Assembly (NCBI GenBank): GCA_903825675.1
Contig: CAIKBN010000095.1
Span: 1 to 10,486, forward strand
DNA: 10,486 nt
Direction of reading: 5' to 3'
From: an uncultured archaeon
GTDB lineage: Archaea > Aenigmatarchaeota > Aenigmatarchaeia > GW2011-AR5
In this document: piece by piece, positions 1-6,798 of the stretch
How positions within the stretch are numbered: position 1 is the stretch's first letter
Layout: each line of letters opens with the position of its first letter
Position numbers and translations under genes: made by a program
Notes under the pieces: model-generated
Told to the model about the DNA's origin: nothing
The model's database searches: none
The model's input: only the letters and a program-made list of their open reading frames with translations

Positions 1-1137
1 AAGCCTTTTCATTTTTATCAGTTCTTTCACATCTTCTTTTGATGTATTTTGCATAATGCTTTTTGCACCTTCCAGTACCTTATATACACCTGAACTATAT
101 TTCTGGTCAAAAAGCATCTGGGAAGTAACAATTGAAACAAGCATTTCGATTATTCCCTGATTGACACGCCCGCCGCTGCGGTTCTTTTTGCAATCCATCT
201 GAGCCTTATGCGCGAGGTCATAAATTAAACCAGGCTGTTTACCTGCTTCCAGTACCCTTTGTGACAACTGCTCAAAGGCATCGCCGATGTTTATGGCACC
301 TGAAATAAAGTACTCCAGTTTCTGGTCTCGATTCAGGTCGGTTGTTCTTGTTGTGCATCCTGTTTTTTCAGACAGAGGTTCTAGCGCACATGCAAGGGTT
401 ATAAACCTCCGTGTTTCTTTCGGATTCCTAATTCCGTTCCAGTCCTTCCATATAGTATCATACAGAAGTTCATGTGAATTATACTCATCCGGCTTATGAT
501 AAACACGTTCTCCAAATAAGCCATTGGCATAAAGATCTTCTATCAAAAGCCTCTGGTCAGGGTTTTCCAGCATTAAGATTGCTTTTACTTCATCAGGCAT
601 CAGACTTCTTTTTGCGCCATATCTGTCATTTACTCTTGTTGAAAGGGCGTCATAAGAATCTATAAGGGCTATTAACCTGGAATAGTAAGTAAGCTTTAAT
701 TCAGTTTCCTTTGAAAACTTCACATCAGTTTCAGGCAATTCAGTTGGATAGCTGTCTTTCTGGTGTATATGATGCCTTAATCCCATGAAAGCAGATGCTG
801 GATGACTCCCCTTTAATCTGTTGAAGGTGTGTTCAGGATGTTTTTTCATAGCTTTCATATCATCCGGGCCAAAGCCTTCTGTCTTTTTCAGAACTTCGTC
901 AGGGATGTCCGCTTTTCCAATATCGTGAGTGAGGCCATTATAAAAAGGTGCTTTTGGGTCTTCATGCTTATGCCTGGCAACCCTTATTGCTAACAAGGCC
1001 ACTCTTGCAGAGTGATTGTGAAGTTCAGGGTCTTTTTCTTTCATAAGCTTCAGATAAGAGTTCAGCAAGGTCTGCTCATCTGGAGATATGCCTAGCTCAG
1101 AGTAAGCCATTTCAATTTGTTCTTCTAAGGTTGCCAT
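1..1137 (-). CDS. HD-GYP-like metal-dependent phosphohydrolase (partial, C-terminus cut off)
   Basis: The reading frame is open from an ATG at 1137 to the left edge (379 codons, no stop seen), with an in-frame TAA at 1147-1149 just upstream, so this ATG is the first possible ATG start. The HD metal-binding signature is complete. It has H42, the pair H71-D72 in THDIGK, K75, H100 in KKHPE, H122-H123, and D160/D163 in an IDSYDAL segment that matches the VADxxDAL region of HD-GYP domains. The GYP loop that names HD-GYP proteins reads D128-S-Y-P here, so it is degenerate. Family members hydrolyse cyclic dinucleotides or other phosphoesters; the substrate here is unknown. About 200 residues beyond the HD core match nothing I recognise. 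The gene follows the cobalamin adenosyltransferase by 37 bases but has its own TATA box, so it need not be co-transcribed. The HD superfamily call is secure; HD-GYP subtype and substrate are inference. Confidence 0.8.
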   Translation of the reverse strand, partial: MATLEEQIEMAYSELGISPDEQTLLNSYLKLMKEKDPELHNHSARVALLAIRVARHKHEDPKAPFYNGLTHDIGKADIPDEVLKKTEGFGPDDMKAMKKHPEHTFNRLKGSHPASAFMGLRHHIHQKDSYPTELPETDVKFSKETELKLTYYSRLIALIDSYDALSTRVNDRYGAKRSLMPDEVKAILMLENPDQRLLIEDLYANGLFGERVYHKPDEYNSHELLYDTIWKDWNGIRNPKETRRFITLACALEPLSEKTGCTTRTTDLNRDQKLEYFISGAINIGDAFEQLSQRVLEAGKQPGLIYDLAHKAQMDCKKNRSGGRVNQGIIEMLVSIVTSQMLFDQKYSSGVYKVLEGAKSIMQNTSKEDVKELIKMKRL

Positions 1138-1157
1138 GCTGTGAGCTTAGACGAAGA

Positions 1158-1166
1158 TTTTTTAAA
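1158..1166 (-). promoter_or_regulatory. TATA box for the HD-GYP-like gene
   Basis: On the minus strand this reads TTTAAAAAA and lies 21-29 bases before the ATG at 1137. That spacing puts the transcription start at or next to the start codon, as in leaderless archaeal mRNAs. No Shine-Dalgarno sequence is visible before this ATG. Confidence 0.55.
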
Positions 1167-1174
1167 GCTTTGTT

Positions 1175-1735
1175 TTAGTACTGTATGCCCTTGGTCAGAG
1201 GTATTTTTTCCGGATGCTTTTTGTCAATAATCTCATTAACAAAATCGGCTTTTGCTAGGAGTTTTTTTGGTGCATGTCTGCCTGTTAATACGATATCAGT
1301 TATTTTAGGCACATGGTCTAACAGCTCTATAACTTTATCGATATCCAGAAGCTTCCAGTGCAAGGCAAGATTTATTTCATCAAGTATAAGGAGATGAGGC
1401 TTTTTTCTAAGAACATTTTTTGCAAAGTTTAATGCTTCGCTGGCAAGCCGCTTGTCAAGCTCTTCAAGGCTTTTGACAGTAAATTTGCTATTCCCGAATT
1501 TATATTTAGCTGGCTTTTTGCCGTCAAGCTTGAACCAGCCAGGTCGTCCAAACTGATGAATTTCATAATATGGTTTAAGCTTCTTCATGGCCTTGTATTC
1601 GCCTGTATTTTTCCAGTATTTTAGGAACTGGATCATAACAACCTTATGATTATGGCCAATGCTTCTTAATGCAAGACCAAGTGCATTGGTGGTTTTTCCC
1701 CCGCCGCTACCTGTGTAGAGATAGATATAACCCAT
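1175..1735 (-). CDS. cobA: cob(I)alamin adenosyltransferase, CobA/BtuR (P-loop) type
   Basis: This enzyme transfers the 5'-deoxyadenosyl group of ATP to cob(I)alamin (or a cobinamide) to make adenosylcobalamin in the cytoplasm. The 186-residue product has the family's usual size and order: an N-terminal P-loop TGSGGGKTT (residues 8-16), the Walker B-like ILDEIN (117-122), the TGRHAP motif (151-156), an AD-F-V-N-E segment (163-168), K173-H174, and a C-terminal GIQY. This is the CobA/BtuR fold, not the PduO or EutT type. The gene starts 30 bases after the class II ribonucleotide reductase stop. That enzyme needs exactly this product, so the pairing supports both calls. Upstream of the ATG are both a TATA-like element (1755-1764) and a GTGAT element that could pair with 16S rRNA. 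No corrin-ring synthesis genes are in the window, so salvage of imported corrinoid is plausible but not shown. Confidence 0.92.
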   Translation of the reverse strand: MGYIYLYTGSGGGKTTNALGLALRSIGHNHKVVMIQFLKYWKNTGEYKAMKKLKPYYEIHQFGRPGWFKLDGKKPAKYKFGNSKFTVKSLEELDKRLASEALNFAKNVLRKKPHLLILDEINLALHWKLLDIDKVIELLDHVPKITDIVLTGRHAPKKLLAKADFVNEIIDKKHPEKIPLTKGIQY

Positions 1736-1754
1736 AATATCACTAGGTTATTTT

Positions 1755-1764
1755 GATTTAAAAA
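1755..1764 (-). promoter_or_regulatory. TATA-like element before cobA
   Basis: Minus-strand TTTTTAAATC lies 20-29 bases before the cobA ATG, inside the 30-base gap after nrdJ. It may give cobA its own transcript in addition to read-through from nrdJ. The AT-richness of the gap makes a chance match possible. A GTGAT element ends four bases before the ATG and could serve as a ribosome-binding site on a longer transcript. Confidence 0.4.
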
Positions 1765-1765
1765 T

Positions 1766-3859
1766 TTATAACGAACACGTCGGGCAATAGTTATACTGGG
1801 ACTGGTCTGGCACTGCTGAAGCGCCACCGTTTTCTATGTTAAGAACCTGGACATCTCGGCTGCCATACCTGTAAACTGTAAGGCCTTTGCATTTTAGCTT
1901 CCAAGCAAGCATGAAGGCTTTTTCCACGTCATGAGGCGTGGCATAATTTGGAAAATTTATGGTTTTGCTTACTGCATTATCTGTATACTTCTGGAAAGCT
2001 GCCTGCATCCTTACATGCCATTCAGACTGAATGTCTAATGCAGTTACAAAAAGCTTTCTTATGTCTTCAGGTATCTCGGGTATTTTTTGTATTGAGCCGC
2101 GCTTTGCTATTGCTTTCATCATCTCCTCGTTATATATGTCTCTTTCTATTGCCATCCTTTCAAAGAATGGGTTTACCTCAATAAGCTGGTGGCCGAGACT
2201 TTCTGAGACATCCCGGATGTAGGAAACAGCAAATATAGGCTCTATGCCTGATGAGCAGTCAGCTATTACGCTTAGCGTACCTGTTGGTGCTATAGTTGTC
2301 GTAGTTGCATTTCTCATGGCCTTGTATTTTTTCTCTAATGCACTGCCACGGAAGTTCTTGAAAGGGCCTTTTTCTATACCGAGTTCTTCGCTCATCTTCT
2401 TTGATTCGTCATCTATGAATTTCATTAGTTCTTCTGCTGTTTTTATAGCTTCCTCAGACGCATAAGATATTCCTAGCTGGATAAGGAAGTCAGCAAGACC
2501 CATGACACCCAAACCTATTTTTCGGTTTGCCCTTGTCATTTCTCCAATTTCATCTATCGGATACTTGTTTGCATCTACAACATTGTCAAGGAACCTGACA
2601 GCTGTTCTTACAGTAGTCTTCAGCTTGTCCCAATCTATTTTTTGGTCCTTTAACATTTTAGTCAGGTTTATGCTTCCAAGATTGCAGGACTCGTATGGCA
2701 GTAATGGCTGCTCACCGCAAGGATTAGTTGATTCTATAGCACCTATTTGTGGCGTAGGGTTTTTTCTGTTTATTTCATCAATGAATATTATACCCGGTTC
2801 GCCGTTTTTCCATGCCATCATTATAAGCAGGTTAAAAACCGCTCTTGCAGGCAATCTTTTGGTTGGTTCTTTTGTCCTGGGATTTACAAGATCATACTCA
2901 CCATTCTTTTCAACTGCTTGCATGAATTTTTCTGTGATTGCAACAGAGATGTTGAAATTGGAAAGCATGCCCTCACGCTCTTTGCATGTGATAAATTCAA
3001 GTATGTCAGGATGATCTACTCTCATTATGCCCATGTTGGCGCCGCGGCGCTTGCCGCCTTGCTTGATAACCTCGGTAGCGGCATTAAAGACCTGCATGAA
3101 TGATATAGGGCCTGATGCAACACCGCCTGTGCTTTTTACAACATCGCCCTTCGGGCGTAGCCGGCTGAAGGAGAAGCCTGTTCCGCCTCCGGTCTGATGC
3201 ACAAGTGCCGTATTCTTGACTGCTTCAAATATGCTTCGCATATCATCTTCTACCGGCAAAACAAAGCACGCACTAAGCTGGCCTAGTTCAGTTCCTGCAT
3301 TCATGAGGGTTGGTGAATTAGGCAGGAATTCAAGAGAAGCAATCATTTCATAAAACTCATCTTCTAATTTCTTTACATATTCATCATCTTTGCCGTATTT
3401 CTTTTCCACCTCTGCTACTGCTTTTGCAACTCTTCTGACAAGCTGACCTGTGGTTTCTATTATCTTTCTGTTTTCGTTTTTTTTCAGGTACCTGCTGGAA
3501 AGAACCTTTATGGCATTCATTGATAATTTTAATTCATCTGTAACACCAAGTAAAGCTTTGGCTTCTCTTATATCAGCTCGTTTTTGCCTGTAAAGAATAT
3601 AAGCCTTTGCTGTTTTGGCATGGCCTGATTCTATAAGTACCTTTTCGACAGTGTCCTGCACGAACTCAACATCTGGTATTTCGCCAGGTTTCATCTGCTT
3701 TTCAAGAACTTCAATGACTTTATCAGATAATTCTTCAGCTAATTTGTAATTTCTACCGCCAACTGATGATGCAGCCTTAAAAACAGCTTCTGTAATCTTT
3801 TTCTGATCAAAATCAGCTATCCTTCCGTCCCTTTTCTTGATCTGAGTAATAGCTGACAT
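1766..3859 (-). CDS. nrdJ: adenosylcobalamin-dependent (class II) ribonucleoside-diphosphate reductase
   Basis: The enzyme reduces ribonucleotides to deoxyribonucleotides using a thiyl radical generated from adenosylcobalamin. From the ATG at 3859 it is 697 residues. An N-terminal ATP-cone (about 5-95; starts near KKRDG) is the allosteric overall-activity module. The ten-stranded barrel follows, with redox Cys198 in SACFVLP. The NPCGE motif (379-383) holds the presumed thiyl-radical Cys381 with Asn379 and Glu383. The partner Cys392 in YESCNLGSIN lies 11 residues on, as in characterised class II enzymes. A PTGTLS phosphate-binding motif is near 525. The C-terminal CPTC pair (692, 695) is the usual shuttle that passes electrons from glutaredoxin or thioredoxin. 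No small radical-bearing subunit is nearby, as expected for class II. A GTG at 3874 would add five residues; the ATG fits the family N-terminus better. Confidence 0.95.
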   Translation of the reverse strand: MSAITQIKKRDGRIADFDQKKITEAVFKAASSVGGRNYKLAEELSDKVIEVLEKQMKPGEIPDVEFVQDTVEKVLIESGHAKTAKAYILYRQKRADIREAKALLGVTDELKLSMNAIKVLSSRYLKKNENRKIIETTGQLVRRVAKAVAEVEKKYGKDDEYVKKLEDEFYEMIASLEFLPNSPTLMNAGTELGQLSACFVLPVEDDMRSIFEAVKNTALVHQTGGGTGFSFSRLRPKGDVVKSTGGVASGPISFMQVFNAATEVIKQGGKRRGANMGIMRVDHPDILEFITCKEREGMLSNFNISVAITEKFMQAVEKNGEYDLVNPRTKEPTKRLPARAVFNLLIMMAWKNGEPGIIFIDEINRKNPTPQIGAIESTNPCGEQPLLPYESCNLGSINLTKMLKDQKIDWDKLKTTVRTAVRFLDNVVDANKYPIDEIGEMTRANRKIGLGVMGLADFLIQLGISYASEEAIKTAEELMKFIDDESKKMSEELGIEKGPFKNFRGSALEKKYKAMRNATTTTIAPTGTLSVIADCSSGIEPIFAVSYIRDVSESLGHQLIEVNPFFERMAIERDIYNEEMMKAIAKRGSIQKIPEIPEDIRKLFVTALDIQSEWHVRMQAAFQKYTDNAVSKTINFPNYATPHDVEKAFMLAWKLKCKGLTVYRYGSRDVQVLNIENGGASAVPDQSQYNYCPTCSL

Positions 3860-3903
3860 AAAATTACCAAACACACCCGAGAATTAATAGTACTACTTTA
3901 TTA

Positions 3904-3913
3904 CTTAAAAATA
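3904..3913 (-). promoter_or_regulatory. Candidate TATA box for nrdJ
   Basis: Minus-strand TATTTTTAAG lies 45-54 bases before the nrdJ ATG, which would give a leader of about 20-25 bases. A GGGTG at 3874-3878 in that leader could pair with 16S rRNA but lies 14 bases from the ATG, a long spacing. The inverted repeat at 3914-3931 abuts this element. Confidence 0.4.
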
Positions 3914-3931
3914 CTTTTCTATCCTGAAAAG
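3914..3931 (-). repeat. Inverted repeat CTTTTC-6-GAAAAG next to the nrdJ promoter
   Basis: Six-base arms CTTTTC (3914-3919) and GAAAAG (3926-3931) are separated by six bases and sit directly upstream of the candidate nrdJ TATA box. A second perfect inverted repeat, AGGAAA-AA-TTTCCT, lies at 3957-3970. Both are in the longest gene-free stretch of the window (3860-4043). They could be operator sites, but six-base arms in AT-rich DNA also arise by chance. Confidence 0.3.
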
Positions 3932-4043
3932 GAGAAATGACTTGTCAGTAACAATAAGGAAAAATTTCCTATCGCTTTTTATATTTTTCGTATACAGGGT
4001 TTATGACGGTTTTTGCGGAGAAATTAAAGTATATTCTGTTATT

Positions 4044-4283
4044 TTACTCTTCATTTATGCCCAGCGCCTCAATTATCTTTGGCTTGTTGAAGCCGATTAT
4101 TATTTTGTCGCCTATTTCCACCACAGGCACGCCCATCTGGCCGCTTTTTTCGATCATATGCTTTGCTGCTGCCCTGTCTTTAGACACGTCTATGTCCTCA
4201 AATTTTATGTTATGCTCTGTAAGGAAATCCTTCACCATTATACAGTATGGGCATACAGGTGTTGAATAGACTTTGACTTTCAT
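4044..4283 (-). CDS. glutaredoxin-like thiol-disulfide oxidoreductase (NrdH/Grx type)
   Basis: A 79-residue single-domain thioredoxin-fold protein. The redox-active CPYC motif occupies residues 11-14 after the first strand (KVKVYSTP). The cis-proline that packs against it is P53 in GVPV, and a GF pair (64-65) follows on the last strand. The size is that of minimal bacterial and archaeal glutaredoxin or NrdH proteins. It lies 184 bases upstream of nrdJ on the same strand, and its role is probably to reduce the C-terminal CPTC of the reductase; that partnership is inferred from position and chemistry. Whether it takes electrons from a low-molecular-weight thiol or from a thioredoxin reductase cannot be told from the sequence. 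The start at 4283 is supported by a TATA box 20-27 bases upstream. Confidence 0.9.
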   Translation of the reverse strand: MKVKVYSTPVCPYCIMVKDFLTEHNIKFEDIDVSKDRAAAKHMIEKSGQMGVPVVEIGDKIIIGFNKPKIIEALGINEE

Positions 4284-4296
4284 GGTTATAACCTAA

Positions 4297-4725
4297 TCAA
4301 GAGTTTAAATACCTCAGTAATTCAGGTTCATTTTTTACAATATATTTATCTATTTCCTTCATAAAATCTGCATATTCTATATCTTTTCTAGAATGTTTTT
4401 TCATAAGAAGAGCAGGTACAATTCTGATATCATATTTTACTGGTTCACTAATTGAGCTTACCCAGCCCAATACACTGACATTAACAAGGTCATATAAGCA
4501 TTTCTCCAGTTCATGTAAATTATCCTCACCGATAAACTCGCTCATTTCCGGTAGTGTTTTCTCGCTTTCTGGCATGTGAAAATATATACGCATATAAATA
4601 TCATTAAGCCCATTTTGGTAATTTCTCAGTGCTTTGTAAGCCTTCTTGTGCAATTCTGATTGATTTATAGTATTTACAGCTTCTTCTACATCTACTTCTA
4701 TAGGTGATATTAAAAGTACAACCAT
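4297..4725 (-). CDS. Uncharacterised protein of 142 residues
   Basis: I do not recognise a family. The product is predicted soluble: a short hydrophobic strand-like N-terminus (VVLLISPIEVD), then a largely alpha-helical stretch rich in Glu, Lys and Leu, a more hydrophobic middle (about 80-95) and a charged helical C-terminus. It contains a single Cys (about residue 76), no obvious metal-binding cluster and no P-loop. It sits 50 bases after the aIF2-gamma stop and 13 bases before the glutaredoxin-like gene, all on one strand, so it is probably co-transcribed with one of them. No ribosome-binding site is evident; weak AT-rich elements lie at 4739-4755. In other archaea a PIN-domain ribosome-processing nuclease can lie near aIF2-gamma, but the acidic PIN motif is not seen here. 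A real gene is likely because the frame is long and fits the packing of its neighbours. Confidence 0.65.
   Translation of the reverse strand: MVVLLISPIEVDVEEAVNTINQSELHKKAYKALRNYQNGLNDIYMRIYFHMPESEKTLPEMSEFIGEDNLHELEKCLYDLVNVSVLGWVSSISEPVKYDIRIVPALLMKKHSRKDIEYADFMKEIDKYIVKNEPELLRYLNS
4303..4310 (-). promoter_or_regulatory. TATA box for the glutaredoxin-like gene, inside the end of the upstream gene
   Basis: Minus-strand ATTTAAAC is 20-27 bases before the ATG at 4283 and lies within the last sense codons of the preceding 142-residue gene. The spacing suggests a leaderless transcript that begins at the start codon. Confidence 0.5.
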
Positions 4726-4775
4726 ATTATCTATCTCTCATAAATCTTTTTATTACTTATTGATTTGATTCAATA

Positions 4776-6005
4776 TCAAATAACTATTCCATAACCGATT
4801 AAGTGCCAACGGCCGCTGATCTGCTTGGATAAAGCGACTTTATCATTTTTTTCTGCACATATCGGAAGCTTCAGCTTTAGCATGCAGGTTTTGCCTGCAG
4901 AGGTGACAACGCCAACGCTTTTGGCTATGGCAGCTGTCAGCATTAATACTTCACCGGTTTTTATAGGATCTACTTTCTGATTACCTGATACACCGATGAT
5001 ATAATCAAATAATTCTAACTTGAGATTCAGCTCATCTTTTACTTGTGGCAATTTGTCTTTAAGGCCTGCTATATTGCCAGCTAAGCCATCGCCTCTTGTT
5101 ATGGCAGGATCAAGTTCGGTTTGAAGTGCGACTAGACCACCTGGTGTTGCTTCTTCTATCCGCTCGCCTGACTGGACTATCTCCACGACCTTGCTTTCAA
5201 GTGGTGTCCATTTTTCATCTATCTTTATGCCTGGCCTTATTTCTATAATATCATTTTTTCTTATTTTTCCTGATATAATAGAACCGCCTATTACACCGCC
5301 TTTTAGTTTTTCTACGCTTGTGCCTGGCTTATTAATGTCAAATGATCTTGCGATAAAGAATCTCGGGTCTGCATCCAGATTTCTTTTAGGCGTAGGTATC
5401 TTTTCCTGTATTGCAGCTATAAGAAGATCTATATTAGCTGAGTGAATTGCACTTATTGGGATTACAGGTGCGTTTTCAGCCACATTGCCTTTGACGAAGG
5501 CTTTTATCTGATTATAGTTCCGCAAAGCCTCTTCTTCTGATACAAGGTCTATTTTGTTCTGCACAATAACTATGTTTTTTATCCCAATTATGTCAAGTAC
5601 CTTAAGATGTTCTGCTGTCTGAAGTTGCGGGCATTCCTCATTGGCAGCTATTAGAAGAAGTGCGCCATCCATTAAGGATGCGCCAGACAAGACAGTAGCC
5701 ATTAATGCTTCGTGTCCTGGTGCATCTACGAAAGAGACAGACCTAACGGCAACGCAATCTTCAAAGCATTTTGGGCATTTTCCCGAAGAACTATAGGATT
5801 TGCATTTTTCGCAGTAATAGAAGGTACAGTCAGCATAACCAAGCCGGATGGTTATGCCTCTTTTTATCTCCTCGCTGTGGGTGTCTGTCCATTTGCCAGT
5901 AAGGGTATGCACTAACGATGTTTTGCCATGGTCTACATGGCCAACAGTACCAATATTTACCTCAGGCATTAATTTCTTTTTCTTTTCTTCTGGGAAAGTT
6001 ATCAC
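4776..6005 (-). CDS. translation initiation factor aIF2 subunit gamma (GTPase)
   Basis: The gamma subunit is the GTPase core of the archaeal aIF2 heterotrimer, which brings methionyl initiator tRNA to the small ribosomal subunit. The 409-residue product has the G1 motif GHVDHGKT (22-29), the conserved HSEEIKRGITIRLGYAD stretch that carries switch 1, a zinc knuckle with two CxxC pairs (C65/C68 and C77/C80), the G3 motif DAPGH (94-98), the G4 motif NKID, and a SAIH segment for G5. Two beta-barrel domains follow. Length and order match the family. The GTG start at 6005 is preferred: a TATA box lies 19-26 bases upstream, and aIF2-gamma proteins normally carry about a dozen residues before PEVNIG. 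An ATG at 5969 would give a shorter form without that leader. The gene follows eS6 by 29 bases. Confidence 0.95.
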   Translation of the reverse strand: MITFPEEKKKKLMPEVNIGTVGHVDHGKTSLVHTLTGKWTDTHSEEIKRGITIRLGYADCTFYYCEKCKSYSSSGKCPKCFEDCVAVRSVSFVDAPGHEALMATVLSGASLMDGALLLIAANEECPQLQTAEHLKVLDIIGIKNIVIVQNKIDLVSEEEALRNYNQIKAFVKGNVAENAPVIPISAIHSANIDLLIAAIQEKIPTPKRNLDADPRFFIARSFDINKPGTSVEKLKGGVIGGSIISGKIRKNDIIEIRPGIKIDEKWTPLESKVVEIVQSGERIEEATPGGLVALQTELDPAITRGDGLAGNIAGLKDKLPQVKDELNLKLELFDYIIGVSGNQKVDPIKTGEVLMLTAAIAKSVGVVTSAGKTCMLKLKLPICAEKNDKVALSKQISGRWHLIGYGIVI

Positions 6006-6023
6006 CCCAATTTATGAATAATT

Positions 6024-6031
6024 GTTAAATA
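6024..6031 (-). promoter_or_regulatory. TATA box for the aIF2-gamma gene
   Basis: Minus-strand TATTTAAC lies 19-26 bases before the GTG at 6005, in the 29-base gap after eS6. It supports the GTG as the start of a leaderless transcript. The bases at that start, GGGGTGAT, also resemble a ribosome-binding site, but the next ATG (5969) is about 30 bases away, too far for it to use. Confidence 0.45.
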
Positions 6032-6034
6032 TGA

Positions 6035-6454
6035 TCAGATGGTTTTGGCTTGTTCTTCTTTAGCTGCTTCAGATGGTGCTTCTTTTTTGCCTAGTATTTC
6101 GTCTAGCAGCTTTGCGCCTTTTTTGCTTACTTTGCAGTTTATCTGTGCAACATCAGCAGCAATGGTATTGCCTCTTATCATCTTTCTTCTTCTTAAGCCA
6201 TTTACTTGCGGGTCGAAACCCACGCCGCCACTTGTGATTATTTTCTTTCTTACTATGCCTTCAACATCTTTACGCATAGGAAAGCCATCTTTGTCAGATC
6301 CGCCTGTAATAACTAATTCATAGCCTTCTAAACCGAGGAAATCGCCTTGTATAATCTCGTCTATCTTCTTGCCGAAAACAGGGCAATCCTTCTGGTCTTT
6401 TTCCACCTGATAGCTCTTTTTTCCATCGCTTATCACGAATTTGAAATTTGGCAT
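6035..6454 (-). CDS. rps6e: small-subunit ribosomal protein eS6
   Basis: eS6 is a component of the archaeal and eukaryotic 30S/40S subunit. The 139-residue protein begins with the family's typical FKFVISDGKKSYQ and continues through a GFPMRKDV segment and a basic GLRRRKMIRGNTI segment, which are the recognisable core motifs. The last 20 or so residues form a low-complexity tail rich in Glu, Ala and Lys, beyond the conserved core. The start is set by an excellent ribosome-binding site: AGGTGAT at 6459-6465 ends four bases before the ATG at 6454. A GTG at 6463 would add three residues but lies inside that site. The stop codon of the upstream small gene (6464-6466) overlaps the same site, so the two genes are probably translated from one mRNA. 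Confidence 0.95.
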   Translation of the reverse strand: MPNFKFVISDGKKSYQVEKDQKDCPVFGKKIDEIIQGDFLGLEGYELVITGGSDKDGFPMRKDVEGIVRKKIITSGGVGFDPQVNGLRRRKMIRGNTIAADVAQINCKVSKKGAKLLDEILGKKEAPSEAAKEEQAKTI

Positions 6455-6458
6455 GTTT

Positions 6459-6465
6459 ATCACCT
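6459..6465 (-). promoter_or_regulatory. rps6e: Ribosome-binding site that fixes the eS6 start
   Basis: Minus-strand AGGTGAT pairs with the ATCACCT of the archaeal 16S rRNA 3' end and is followed by AAAC and the ATG at 6454. It overlaps the TAG stop of the preceding gene. This favours 6454 over the upstream GTG at 6463. Confidence 0.75.
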
Positions 6466-6733
6466 AGTTATTTGTATCAGCAATTTGGAAAGTAGTGATA
6501 TAGGTCTGCTGATCAGTTATTTTACCACTTTCGTCTTTAAGGCAACTACGCTTGATCAGTGCCCAGAAACTACCTCCATGATTATTAAGATAAATGCCTA
6601 ATCTTTTTAGAGTTTCTGGTTCAACCTTTAGGTAAGCACTATCATGGCAGCCACAAACTATTTTAGAAGGGTTGAAAATTTCATTGCATACCTTTACTGA
6701 ATGAAGGCATCCGCAATTATATTCAATTGGCAT
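6464..6733 (-). CDS. Small Cys/His-rich protein, possibly zinc-binding (89 residues)
   Basis: I do not recognise a family. The N-terminal 30 residues contain Cys at 7, 9, 16, 27 and 29 followed by His30, in the pattern CGC...C...CGCH. That arrangement could bind one zinc ion, like small treble-clef or knuckle proteins. The remainder is a mixed region with one more Cys (about 64) and no membrane segment. The start is well supported: GGGAGGT lies seven bases before the ATG at 6733. It is the first gene of a minus-strand run that continues into eS6 and aIF2-gamma, and its stop overlaps the eS6 ribosome-binding site. Position suggests a role linked to translation or ribosomes, but that is inference from neighbours only. 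Confidence 0.75.
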   Translation of the reverse strand: MPIEYNCGCLHSVKVCNEIFNPSKIVCGCHDSAYLKVEPETLKRLGIYLNNHGGSFWALIKRSCLKDESGKITDQQTYITTFQIADTNN

Positions 6734-6740
6734 ATAACAA

Positions 6741-6747
6741 ACCTCCC
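6741..6747 (-). promoter_or_regulatory. Strong ribosome-binding site of the small Cys/His gene
   Basis: Minus-strand GGGAGGT with a seven-base spacer to the ATG at 6733. The pentamer CTGGG, whose GGG overlaps this site, is repeated nine bases upstream (6754-6758), so the leader carries a short direct repeat. This gene clearly has a leader, unlike many others in the window. Confidence 0.7.
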
Positions 6748-6787
6748 AGTTTTCCCAGCCGGGCTATCTCAATATAATGATGGGAAA

Positions 6788-6798
6788 GCTTAAAAAAG
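6788..6798 (-). promoter_or_regulatory. Candidate TATA box for the translation cluster
   Basis: Minus-strand CTTTTTTAAGC would place transcription start near 6765 and give a leader of about 30 bases that contains the GGGAGGT ribosome-binding site. A second AT-rich element (ATTATATTGAG, 6769-6779) is a possible alternative. Confidence 0.4.

Noticed and set aside
2502..3014. A 170-codon plus-strand open frame
   Set aside because: It lies opposite the core of the class II reductase, whose catalytic motifs are intact; the frame is a shadow with no promoter or family-like sequence.
3872..3874. GTG start for nrdJ that adds five residues
   Set aside because: The ATG at 3859 is closer to the conserved N-terminus, and the GTG lies inside the possible GGGTG ribosome-binding element.
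3860..4043. Cobalamin riboswitch upstream of nrdJ
   Set aside because: I could not find a B12-box-like core or the paired arms expected, and such riboswitches are rare in archaea.
4297..4725. PIN-domain ribosome-processing nuclease, sometimes found near aIF2-gamma
   Set aside because: The product lacks the spaced acidic residues and the N-terminal D-T/S-N pattern of PIN domains.
6461..6463. GTG start for eS6
   Set aside because: It is part of the AGGTGAT ribosome-binding site that serves the ATG at 6454.
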